The position numbers and the translations under genes are program-made. 64,000 bases of DNA from assembly GCA_964585545.1 (NCBI GenBank), contig CAZPDT010000002.1:124001-188000 (forward strand), written 5' to 3'. This DNA comes from Brumimicrobium sp964585545. GTDB taxonomy: Bacteria; Bacteroidota; Bacteroidia; Flavobacteriales_D; Crocinitomicaceae. The notes beneath the pieces were generated by a model. It was not told the origin of the DNA and did not search any database. It was given only the letters and a program-made list of their open reading frames with translations. How positions within the stretch are numbered: position 1 is the first letter of the stretch; each line of letters begins with the position of its first letter. This document shows positions 45,244 through 53,332 of the stretch, one piece after another.

Positions 45244-45699
45244 ATGAAAAAGATATTGCTTATTTTATTTGTAGCTCTTGTTTTTGTTGCTTGCAAAAAG
45301 GAAAACAGAATTGAAAGAAACCTATGGAAACAAGGTGGGGAATGGAACATTGAAACATGGGAAGAAAGTCAAACTTCATCCTATTTCCCCCAAGATAATT
45401 CTTCAGTTATAGTTCATGATTTTGGAACCATGAAGTTTAATAAAGATGGAAGTGGTTCTATGACAATTAAAGATGGGAACAATGCCTATACAGAATCTTT
45501 TACCTACGAGAATACTGAGAATACATTAACTATTTTTGATGAGGATGGTGAGGGTGTTATTCATGACTTAGATTGGAAGAGAAATGAGTTTACTACAAAT
45601 TTATATGAATCTGAAGATTATATTGTCTATGATGAGAACAATAATCCAGTTAATGTACATTTTACCCATAGTTTGAGAATTAAGTGTAAGAAGAAATAA
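45244..45699 (+). CDS. Small lipocalin-like lipoprotein
   Basis: A 151-residue lipoprotein with signal MKKILLILFVALVF and lipobox FVAC followed by KKE. The mature domain has the lipocalin-like pattern of many Bacteroidota lipoproteins: NLWKQGGEWNIETWEE, FGTMKFNKDGSGSMTI, ESFTYENTENTLTIFDEDGE and a final strand with basic end KCKKK. The ligand or role is unknown. It is monocistronic and ends at a bidirectional terminator. Confidence 0.8.
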   Translation: MKKILLILFVALVFVACKKENRIERNLWKQGGEWNIETWEESQTSSYFPQDNSSVIVHDFGTMKFNKDGSGSMTIKDGNNAYTESFTYENTENTLTIFDEDGEGVIHDLDWKRNEFTTNLYESEDYIVYDENNNPVNVHFTHSLRIKCKKK

Positions 45700-45712
45700 C
45701 CAAAGTATTCAT

Positions 45713-45751
45713 AAAAAAAAATCCCTTTCAATTTTGAAAGGGATTTTTTTT
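45713..45751. terminator. Bidirectional intrinsic terminator
   Basis: ATCCCTTTCAA (45721-45731), 2-nt loop, TTGAAAGGGAT (45734-45744): a perfect 11-bp stem flanked by an A-run on the left and a T-run on the right. It serves the lipoprotein on the plus strand and the repeat-rich T9SS protein on the minus strand. Confidence 0.92.
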
Positions 45752-45761
45752 ATGTGAAGGT

Positions 45762-47345
45762 TTATTGTTTAATAACTTTAGTTTGTGTTCCTGTCGACTC
45801 CTCCCTCAATAGATAAATCCCTGCAGCTAAATCTTCAATAGAGATTACCTTTTGTTGGTCAACATCAAAGGATTTTAATACTTCTCCTGTTAAGTTAAGC
45901 AATGAGAAGGATGTGTTTTTCTCAGTTGTTATGGTTAATTGGTTACTTGTTGGATTTGGATATGCGTTAAAGTTGATCAAGTCAGATTGTTGAGCAACTG
46001 AAAGCGTAGTGTCTTTAAGACGATACAATTCGTAACCAGAACTTGTAAAATTAGCACTGAAATACAATGCGTTATCAAACTGATAAAACTCACTAGTATA
46101 AGAACATGGACTTGAATTTGGTGCAATATCTGGTGCGATTTTTTTTGTACCTACTGTTGTTCCATCAGTAACATACAGCTCGGTACCTAAGGATGCTGAT
46201 GTTGATGCTGTAAAGTACAAATTATTATTGTATGCTGTAAAAAATTTTGGAGTACTACTTCCAGCTCCATTGATAATTTTCAATAGTGTAGTCCCAGTAT
46301 CAGTTCCATCAGTAGACCAAAGTTGCATTCCATTGATCCCATCATCAGCTCTAAAATACAACTTCCCGTTGAACTCTGTATAACCAAAAGCATATGAACT
46401 TCCGCTTGGATTAATTATTTTTACCAATTGTGTACCTGCTGTTGTTCCATCAGTTTCCCAGAGCTGTCTTTCATTTACTCCATCATTAGCAGTAAAATAG
46501 AGTTTGCCATCAAGTTCTGTAAAATAACTAGGGTAACTGTCTCCGCCAGGATTGATGATTTTAATAAGTTGGGTTCCTGTAGGTGTTCCATCCGACACCC
46601 AAAGTTGATAACCATTCGATCCATCTTCTGCCATGAAAATTAATTTACCGTTATAGGGAGTGTATTCATCACTATAAGAGTCTCCTAAAGGATTGATATC
46701 CTTTGTTATTTGGGTGCCTGCTGTTGTTCCGTCAGTGACCCATAATTCATCTCCATTTACCCCATCATCAGCAGCAAAATAAATTTTATTATTTACTTTG
46801 GTAGGACTATAATAAAAGGTTCCTGCAGGATCAATTATTTTTAAAATTGAAGTTCCAGCAGTTGTTCCGTCAGTTACCCACAATTGATTTCCATTGGTAT
46901 CGTCATTAGCAAAAAAATAGATTTTACTATTAAGTTCTACAAGGCCATCGGGGTTACTTCCTCCAGTAGGATTGATATCTTTTACCAACTGTGTGCCAGT
47001 GGTCGTACCGTCTGTAACCCAGAGTTCTGTGCCAGAAGTTCCGTCATCAGCAGTAAAATAAAGCTTACCATTCAATATTGTAAAATTATTAGGGGAACTA
47101 TCTCCACTGGGATTGATGTCCTTTACCATTAGAGTTCCTGTTGCAGTGCCATCTGACACCCAAAGCTCTAAGCCATTTGTTCCATCTTTAGCGGAAAAAT
47201 ACATTTTATTATTGAATTCAATAAATAAGTGAGGATTACTATCTCCTGTAGGGTTAATATCTTTAACCAGTTCAATATCTGTTTGGGCCAAAGAGGTTAG
47301 TCCTAGTGAGAAAAGAACACCAAGCAACAATACATTTTTTTTCAT
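45762..47345 (-). CDS. T9SS cargo with ELWxTDGTxxGT propeller repeats
   Basis: A 527-residue exported protein. Signal MKKNVLLLGVLFSLGLTSLA is followed by eight repeats of about 45 residues, each with a KLYFxADDGxxGxELWVTDGTxxGT core and a (K)DINPxGDS link, then a degenerate ninth (SGYELYRLKD). The repeat is the ELWxxDGT hyalin/propeller-like type. The last 75 residues are a type A sorting domain (FNAYPNPTSNQLTI, LLNLTGEVLKSFDV, LAAGIYLLREE). It probably forms a secreted beta-propeller; function unknown. Confidence 0.88.
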   Translation of the reverse strand: MKKNVLLLGVLFSLGLTSLAQTDIELVKDINPTGDSNPHLFIEFNNKMYFSAKDGTNGLELWVSDGTATGTLMVKDINPSGDSSPNNFTILNGKLYFTADDGTSGTELWVTDGTTTGTQLVKDINPTGGSNPDGLVELNSKIYFFANDDTNGNQLWVTDGTTAGTSILKIIDPAGTFYYSPTKVNNKIYFAADDGVNGDELWVTDGTTAGTQITKDINPLGDSYSDEYTPYNGKLIFMAEDGSNGYQLWVSDGTPTGTQLIKIINPGGDSYPSYFTELDGKLYFTANDGVNERQLWETDGTTAGTQLVKIINPSGSSYAFGYTEFNGKLYFRADDGINGMQLWSTDGTDTGTTLLKIINGAGSSTPKFFTAYNNNLYFTASTSASLGTELYVTDGTTVGTKKIAPDIAPNSSPCSYTSEFYQFDNALYFSANFTSSGYELYRLKDTTLSVAQQSDLINFNAYPNPTSNQLTITTEKNTSFSLLNLTGEVLKSFDVDQQKVISIEDLAAGIYLLREESTGTQTKVIKQ

Positions 47346-47373
47346 TTTTTTTTTTATGATTAATAATTATATG

Positions 47374-47381
47374 CAAATATA
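47374..47381 (-). promoter_or_regulatory. -7 box for the ELW-repeat T9SS gene
   Basis: TATATTTG on the minus strand, perfect TAnnTTTG, 28 nt before the ATG. Confidence 0.5.
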
Positions 47382-47456
47382 AATGATATTAAAAGACCAA
47401 TACTAAGGGTTTTCCCTATGAATAGGATAATTATTGTGAAAAAATCATAATAAAAA

Positions 47457-47476
47457 TTTGAAATGTGGGTTAAATT
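47457..47476 (+). repeat. Isolated right-end fragment of the dispersed repeat
   Basis: TTTGAAATGTGGGTTAAATT resembles the right end of copy G (CTTGAAATGTGGGCTATATT), 17 of 20 positions. It lies 10 bp before copy F, so two units may abut here. Confidence 0.45.
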
Positions 47477-47486
47477 AGGTGGATTT

Positions 47487-47720
47487 TATCCCGTATTATT
47501 CATTGTATTGTTTTATTTTACACCATAGATATATGTTTTTCAATCCATTGCATTTTTTTAACTAATAATTCTTTACTCCAAATTTAGGTATCGATTATTT
47601 AGTGCTTGGATTCTCTTGAATTTATATTTTGTTTGTAACTTGCTGATATGAAGCGCTATTGTCTGTAAATTACGAATTCTATCTAAAAATCAAAAATAAT
47701 CTCATAAATAATACGGTATG
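47487..47720 (+). repeat. Dispersed intergenic repeat, complete unit with 17-bp inverted ends (copy F)
   Basis: 234 bp. The left end is TATCCCGTATTATTCAT (47487-47503). The right end, read inverted, is CATACCGTATTATTTAT (47704-47720). The ends match at 14 of 17 positions, the clearest terminal inverted repeat in the window. The interior is AT-rich with no ORF. It fills most of the 448-bp divergent gap between the T9SS and aminopeptidase genes. Confidence 0.7.
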
Positions 47721-47793
47721 ACCTTGGGGCGAAAGAAAATTGGTTTTTTTCTTTTAAATGACCACTTTTGTTATCTCAAAAATTTATAAAGTA

Positions 47794-50457
47794 ATGAATA
47801 AAGTTTTTATAGCGCTTTTGTCGATGAGTTTGTTTTACAGTTGTGGCACAACAAAAAACCAATCTAAAACTCAAACTGAAACTGTAGAAAGTACATCGAA
47901 TACAGCAACTGAAAGTAAGCCAACGGAAACAGCGAAACCCAAGGAAGAGAAAATCATTGGAAGACCGATTTACAGGGCGTCAAGAACAATTTTAACAGAT
48001 ATAGAACACACACAACTTAAAGTCAATTTCAATTGGGCAGCATCGCAAATGAATGGCGTTGCTACGATTACTTGCTCCCCTCATTTTTACACTACAGATA
48101 GTTTGATTTTAGATGCACAGTCCATGGAAATCTTAGATGTAAAATTAAACGGGAAACCATTGGGTTATAAATATACAGATGCTAAGAAATTGCGGATAGG
48201 ATTAGATAAAGCATATACCAGAGACGATCAATATAAAGTTGTTATAAAATATATTGCAAAACCAGAAGAGAAATTGGTAGAAGGTTCGAGCGCTATTTCT
48301 AGTGACAAAGGCTTGTTTTTTATTAATCCTCAAAACAAAGGGGGGGGAGAGATGCCACAAATTTGGACACAAGGTGAAACACAATCCAATTCAGTTTGGT
48401 TTCCAACCATTGACAGTCCCAATCAAAAAACAACCCAAGAAATTTACATGACAGTAGACAATAAGTATAAGACTTTATCGAATGGACTTTTGATTTCGTC
48501 AAAAGAAAATAATGATGGAACAAGAACAGATTATTGGAAACAAGATTTACCTCATGCACCTTACCTTGTTATGATGGCTGTCGGAGAATTCTCTATAATA
48601 AAAGACAGTTATACCAAATCTGATGGTACAGTAATTCCAGTAAATTATTATGTAGAGCCTGAATGGAAAGATGATGCAAAAGCAATATTTGGAAGAACAC
48701 CAGAAATGATGGATTTCTTTTCTGAGCTTTTGGGTGTTGAATACCCTTGGGCCAAATATGATCAAATTGTAGTGCGACAATATGTCTCTGGGGCAATGGA
48801 AAATACAACGGCTACTGTTTTTGGTGACTTTGTATATAAAACAGAGCAGGAATTGCTCGACTCTGATGATGATGCCACAATTGCACATGAGTTATTTCAC
48901 CATTGGTTTGGTGACCTTGTTACATTGGAAAGCTGGTCAAATCTTCCTTTAAATGAGTCATTTGCCAATTACTCTCAATATTTGTGGGATGAACATTATT
49001 GGGGTGAAGATGAAGCAGACTATAATGCACAAAAAGAAGCAGAAGGCTATTTCAGATCCGCTGCACAAAAAGGATATCATCCAATGATTTGGTATGCCTA
49101 CGAAAATCAAGAAGATATGTTTGATGCCACTGCATACAATCGTGGTGGGCGGGTGCTTCACATGTTGCGTACTTATTTGGGAGATGATGCCTTTTTTGCC
49201 TCACTTAAATTATATCTTACGCGGTTTGCCTATAAAACTGCAGAGATAGCAGATTTAAGACAAGCGTTTGAAGAGGTATCAGGAGAAGATCTAAACTGGT
49301 TCTTCAATGAGTGGTTTTTTGCTTCTCGTTTCCCAATACTCGATATTTCTCAGGAGGTAGGAGATGGTACAGTAACGATAAAGATTAAACAAACTCAAGA
49401 CCTTGATAAAGCTCCGTTGTATAAGTTACCTATGAAGATTGGAGTGTATGCCAATGGAATGAAGATGACACATAAAGTAGTTGTCGATAAAAATATAAAC
49501 ACCTTCACTTTTCAATTCGATGGAGAATTGCAAAATATTATTGTGGATGAGGATCGTGTTATTTTGGGCAAATTTCAGCATAAAAAACCGCGGGAGTACT
49601 ATGTTCATCAATATTACCATGGCCCGAAATTTAAAGATCGGGAAGAGGCTTTGATTTATGGCTCTAGATTGAGAAAACCAGTTGCTGAACAGATGATATT
49701 AGATGCTTTGGAGGACAATTTCTGGTACATTCGGAAATTGGCAATTTCAAAATTAAGTAAAGTATCTTCAGAAAGAGCTCCTGAAGTTTATGAACAATTG
49801 ACATTTATGGCAGAATGTGATGTAGATTCTAAAGTAAGAGCTGCTGCTGCGAGTGCATTGGGCAGTAATTATTTTAAGGGGAAATATGAGAATCAAACCC
49901 GTGAGATTTTGAAAGATATAATTAATAGAGATCCTTCCTATGCTGCTGTTTCTAGTGCATTGAAGGGATTGACAAATGGAACTCAAAATGACCTCAATGA
50001 TGCACTGTCTTTTGCTAAAAAACTAGAAAATGAGCGGTCTTCTTCATTAACTTCAGAGCTTATTTCTATGTACACAAAGTACGGAGATACATCAAATCTA
50101 GACTTTATGGCCAATGCAATAACTAGGGGTGATATTTCGGGATATTACCTTATAGGAAGCGTAATGAGTTTTGCTTCATTTTTAAAAGATCAAGATGTTG
50201 CTGTACAACAGAAATATTTTTCTGTTTTTGAAAGTTTATCTCAAAAGGGAGGTGCGTATATTAATGCTATTCTTCCCATTACAGTTGTAGGTATAAAAAA
50301 GAATGCAGAAGAGATGGTTGCTGAATTAAAAAGTGAACTCAATCGCGTCAAAGCTGATGAAAATGCAGGAAATAAAGCGGACATTCAAAGAAAATTGAAT
50401 GCAGCCCAGGACTTTAGTGAAAGGGTATCAGCATTAGCTCAAAAACTGGGACGTTAA
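47794..50457 (+). CDS. M1-family aminopeptidase, lipoprotein
   Basis: An 887-residue zinc aminopeptidase from the ATG at 47794, which gives signal MNKVFIALLSMSLF and lipobox YSCG. GAMEN is at 333-337. Zinc ligands H365, H369 and E388 and catalytic E366 lie in HELFHHWFGD...NESFANY. The C-terminal 250 residues are HEAT-like helical repeats (WYIRKLAISKLSKVS, VRAAAASALG). It removes N-terminal residues from peptides, anchored in the envelope facing the periplasm or surface. Length is on the long side of the family because of the HEAT part. Confidence 0.93.
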   Translation: MNKVFIALLSMSLFYSCGTTKNQSKTQTETVESTSNTATESKPTETAKPKEEKIIGRPIYRASRTILTDIEHTQLKVNFNWAASQMNGVATITCSPHFYTTDSLILDAQSMEILDVKLNGKPLGYKYTDAKKLRIGLDKAYTRDDQYKVVIKYIAKPEEKLVEGSSAISSDKGLFFINPQNKGGGEMPQIWTQGETQSNSVWFPTIDSPNQKTTQEIYMTVDNKYKTLSNGLLISSKENNDGTRTDYWKQDLPHAPYLVMMAVGEFSIIKDSYTKSDGTVIPVNYYVEPEWKDDAKAIFGRTPEMMDFFSELLGVEYPWAKYDQIVVRQYVSGAMENTTATVFGDFVYKTEQELLDSDDDATIAHELFHHWFGDLVTLESWSNLPLNESFANYSQYLWDEHYWGEDEADYNAQKEAEGYFRSAAQKGYHPMIWYAYENQEDMFDATAYNRGGRVLHMLRTYLGDDAFFASLKLYLTRFAYKTAEIADLRQAFEEVSGEDLNWFFNEWFFASRFPILDISQEVGDGTVTIKIKQTQDLDKAPLYKLPMKIGVYANGMKMTHKVVVDKNINTFTFQFDGELQNIIVDEDRVILGKFQHKKPREYYVHQYYHGPKFKDREEALIYGSRLRKPVAEQMILDALEDNFWYIRKLAISKLSKVSSERAPEVYEQLTFMAECDVDSKVRAAAASALGSNYFKGKYENQTREILKDIINRDPSYAAVSSALKGLTNGTQNDLNDALSFAKKLENERSSSLTSELISMYTKYGDTSNLDFMANAITRGDISGYYLIGSVMSFASFLKDQDVAVQQKYFSVFESLSQKGGAYINAILPITVVGIKKNAEEMVAELKSELNRVKADENAGNKADIQRKLNAAQDFSERVSALAQKLGR

Positions 50458-50817
50458 TTGTTGGTTTCTGATTGAACTTCTTTGAAAGTTTATGTTTACT
50501 AGAATAATCTGTGATTATCCATGTCATCATTCTATTGGGCCTATCTACAATAAACGATACAATATAGCATGTGGTGGATTGTGTGGGATGGTAGTGCGTG
50601 GTGATAGAGTGTAATGGAGTACAGATAATATGGTTCTACGACTGCTGATTTATCGCAGATAAGAAGTGCAATATGACTGAGCTTTACCCTATAATTCAAA
50701 GTTAGCCATTTTATGTTACTAAAGATTTCTGTCTTGAAATGTGGGCTATATTCAAACTCGGGTTAAATAGTTCAGGTTAAATCTAAAAACTCAAACTAAA
50801 ATTCACTGTTTTATACC
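50458..50817. other. Intergenic region with a GT-rich stretch and repeat copy G
   Basis: About 360 bp between the aminopeptidase and polyprenyl synthase. 50569-50625 is strikingly C-poor and GT-rich. Copy G lies at 50683-50750, with an extra CGGGTTA at 50759-50765. No gene or terminator was recognised. Confidence 0.45.
50683..50750 (+). repeat. Dispersed intergenic repeat, short unit (copy G)
   Basis: The left end TTTACCCTATAATTCA and inverted right end (TATAGCCCACATTTCA when read back) match at 11 of 16 positions. The internal 50701-50745 matches the minus strand at 41746-41790 at 37 of 45 positions. Confidence 0.6.
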
Positions 50818-50825
50818 TATATTTG
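50818..50825 (+). promoter_or_regulatory. -7 box for polyprenyl synthase, almost abutting the ATG
   Basis: TATATTTG, perfect TAnnTTTG, ends 6 nt before the ATG at 50832. If used, the transcript would start at or next to the start codon. Confidence 0.35.
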
Positions 50826-50831
50826 TCGCAC

Positions 50832-51803
50832 ATGTCAACAGTAAGTGATATTAAAAAGCCGATAGTCGATGAATTAGAAAAGTTCGAAAAGCACTTCAAG
50901 GAAAGTATGAAGGCCAAGAGTCCGCTTCTTGATAAAATCACGCACTATATTATTAAAAGAAAGGGAAAGCAAATGCGTCCAATGTTTGTCTTTCTTGTTG
51001 CAAAGATGCTTGGTGAAGTTAACGAAGACACCTATACCGCTGCATCTTTAATAGAATTGTTGCATACCGCGACATTGGTTCACGACGATGTTGTAGATGA
51101 TGCAAATGAAAGACGTGGCTTTTTCTCTGTTAATGCCCTATGGAAAAATAAGATTGCCGTCCTTGTAGGGGATTTTCTTCTTTCTAAGGTTTTGATAATG
51201 AGCATGCAAAAAAAGCAATACCGTTCATTAGAGGTTGTCGCACGAGCTGTTCAAGAAATGAGTGAAGGAGAATTATTACAAATTGAAAAGGCCCGAAGGC
51301 TCGATATTGATGAAGAAGTCTACTTTGAGGTTATTCGTCAAAAAACAGCATCATTGATCTCAACTTGTTGCGAGGCAGGAGCAATTTCTGTAAAAAGAGA
51401 AGACGAAACAGAAAGAATGCGACTGTTTGGAGAAAAAATAGGCTTGGCATTTCAAATAAAAGACGATATATTTGATTATGGAACGCCTGGAAAGATTGGT
51501 AAGCCGACAGGGAATGATATCAGGGAACAAAAGATGACACTGCCATTGATTTACACACTGAATAATGTCGACAATAAAACGCGAAAAGCATTGATTAATA
51601 TTGTTAAGAACGAGAATGAAAAACCGAAGAAAGTACGCAAAGCCATCCAGCTCGTAATCGACAATGGAGGAATAGATTATGCTTATAAAAAAATGATAGA
51701 GATCAAACAAGAGGCTTTAGAGATGTTAAAGCCAATTCCAGCATCTCCCAGTAAAGAAGCATTGATTCACTTGGTCGAATACACTACTAATCGCGAAAAA
51801 TAA
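50832..51803 (+). CDS. Polyprenyl diphosphate synthase (octaprenyl-type)
   Basis: A 323-residue trans-isoprenyl diphosphate synthase that builds the side chain of menaquinone from IPP and an allylic primer. First Asp-rich motif HDDVVDD at 84-90, second KDDIFDYG near 210-216. KGKQMRPMFVFL and GDFLLSK are family blocks. Chain length cannot be read with certainty; IspB-like is likely. The ATG at 50832 is chosen over a TTG nine bases upstream. Confidence 0.92.
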   Translation: MSTVSDIKKPIVDELEKFEKHFKESMKAKSPLLDKITHYIIKRKGKQMRPMFVFLVAKMLGEVNEDTYTAASLIELLHTATLVHDDVVDDANERRGFFSVNALWKNKIAVLVGDFLLSKVLIMSMQKKQYRSLEVVARAVQEMSEGELLQIEKARRLDIDEEVYFEVIRQKTASLISTCCEAGAISVKREDETERMRLFGEKIGLAFQIKDDIFDYGTPGKIGKPTGNDIREQKMTLPLIYTLNNVDNKTRKALINIVKNENEKPKKVRKAIQLVIDNGGIDYAYKKMIEIKQEALEMLKPIPASPSKEALIHLVEYTTNREK

Positions 51804-51865
51804 ATTGTTTTAAGCGGCACAACTCAGCCAATAAGCGTTGGATATCCTTTGTTTTCAAAGGTGAG

Positions 51866-53032
51866 TTATTTGATTCTAATCTCCACTCTTCTATTGGCTT
51901 GTCTTTCATCCTCGGTTTCGGCTTTGGGGTAGATCATTTTTGAATTGCCAAATCCATAAACAGAGATGCGGTGTTTATCAATTCCATTTTCAGCTAAGAA
52001 TTTTCTTACTCTCTTTGCTCGCTTTTTTGACAACCTCTTTGCTCCTGCTGTGTTTTTTCCCAACAAGTTAACATGACCCTGAACTTCGATGTCTACATCT
52101 GGGTTAATGACCATAAAATCCCGTAATCTTTTTAATTTTGGTAGCGCTTCTGGTAAAAACACATCAGTTTGGGGCTCAAACTTTATGCTTTCGAGTTCAA
52201 TGAGTTGATTTTTCTCCAAACGCTTTAAGAAAATTTCCTTCTTTGAGGTTTTTTTTCCTCTATTGTTAATTATAACATCTTTAAAGAAGTAGCCTCTAGC
52301 ACTAATTTTTAGTTCCATTTTCAGGTTGTCTAAATTTTTAAAGATAAAATCTGAAGCCTTATACAATGCATCATGCTTTTTAGATCCTGAGATAATTACT
52401 TTGGCAACTATAGGCTGTTTTGTTTCTATATCTCTAATCATAATATGGTATGGATCATCGGTAGAGATGGGCCGAAAATCATACAACTGTGGTTTTACCT
52501 GCTGGTCTTCTTGAGTTGTTTCTTCAGCGATAAATAGATTCTGAATTTCTATCCCTTTTTTAGTATTGGACGTTGTGTTTAAACATACATATAGAGTTTG
52601 ATTTATCTGATAATCAATAGAATCAATTTTAAATATTGTTGCGTCTTTTTCTAAAACATCGTGTCTAACCAAATGGGGTTCTCCATTTATTAAAGCGGCA
52701 CACCCTTCATCTGGATTAAGGATGAACACACTATATTCTATTGGGAAATTGGATTTTTTCATGGCCAATCTTAAGATGCCTGAATTGCTGGTTGTGAATT
52801 TAAGCCATAGACTGTTGGTTTCTATTTCATTCAAATGGTTAGAAAAACTTTTTAAATCGTTGACCTCTCCAGGGTTTTTTGTAAACCTTGGTCGAATGTT
52901 CTTGTTGGGCTGTAATTCAATTGCTCCTGTACAGTCACTTATGTTTAAGCTTGTCATTCCCTCTTGAGCAGAAACAGCATTATTTAAAGCGACGAAAATC
53001 AGCAGCAAGAGATATATATACGGTTTCTTCAA
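51866..53032 (-). CDS. OmpA-family envelope protein (TTG start)
   Basis: A 388-residue exported protein. The only usable start is TTG at 53032, because a stop codon lies just upstream and the signal MKKPYIYLLLLIFVALNNAVSA follows directly. Residues about 25-160 are beta-rich, a PPC-like region. A short carboxypeptidase-regulatory-like segment comes next (IETKQPIVAKVIISGSKKHDA). The last 115 residues are an OmpA peptidoglycan-binding domain (DVDIEVQGHVNLLGKN, RAKRVRKFLAENGI, ANRRVEIRI). It resembles gliding/T9SS-associated OmpA proteins in layout but lacks a TPR. Confidence 0.88.
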   Translation of the reverse strand: MKKPYIYLLLLIFVALNNAVSAQEGMTSLNISDCTGAIELQPNKNIRPRFTKNPGEVNDLKSFSNHLNEIETNSLWLKFTTSNSGILRLAMKKSNFPIEYSVFILNPDEGCAALINGEPHLVRHDVLEKDATIFKIDSIDYQINQTLYVCLNTTSNTKKGIEIQNLFIAEETTQEDQQVKPQLYDFRPISTDDPYHIMIRDIETKQPIVAKVIISGSKKHDALYKASDFIFKNLDNLKMELKISARGYFFKDVIINNRGKKTSKKEIFLKRLEKNQLIELESIKFEPQTDVFLPEALPKLKRLRDFMVINPDVDIEVQGHVNLLGKNTAGAKRLSKKRAKRVRKFLAENGIDKHRISVYGFGNSKMIYPKAETEDERQANRRVEIRIK

Positions 53033-53098
53033 TTCTTAAGTTTGAGTTATTTCAATTTCTAATATTGGTGTAAAATACTAAAATAATATCTTTTTGCA

Positions 53099-53246
53099 TA
53101 ACCTGAACGATTCATGAATTTAAACTCAACTATTCACCAACTTCACACTGATGCATAAGTTTAGCTTATAGTCAATGTGTTACAAAAGTTATTGGGTGTG
53201 TTTTACGTTCTCATTTTTGGTACGCAGTTAATAATTCGGGCTTTTA
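53099..53246 (+). repeat. Dispersed intergenic repeat (copy H)
   Basis: The left end begins TAACCTGAACGATTCATG and continues AATTTAA, sharing ATTCATGAATTTAA with copies D and E. The inverted right end AATAATTCGGG (53230-53240) matches the consensus at 10 of 11. The two ends differ more from each other than in copy F. It fills the gap between the OmpA-family gene and purH. Confidence 0.5.
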
Positions 53247-53301
53247 AAAAAGAGGAAAGGATAAAATTGAGGAAAAACCAAATAAATTGCTGTAATCTAC
53301 T

Positions 53302-53309
53302 TATTTTTG
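53302..53309 (+). promoter_or_regulatory. -7 box for purH
   Basis: TATTTTTG, perfect TAnnTTTG, 23 nt before the ATG at 53333. It supports the shorter purH start. Confidence 0.5.
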
Positions 53310-53332
53310 TGGGCTTAATGTTAGAATCGACT

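Noticed and set aside
53177..53332. Upstream in-frame extension of purH
   Set aside because: The ATG at 53333 gives the exact family N-terminus, a -7 box lies at 53302-53309, and the extension covers repeat copy H.
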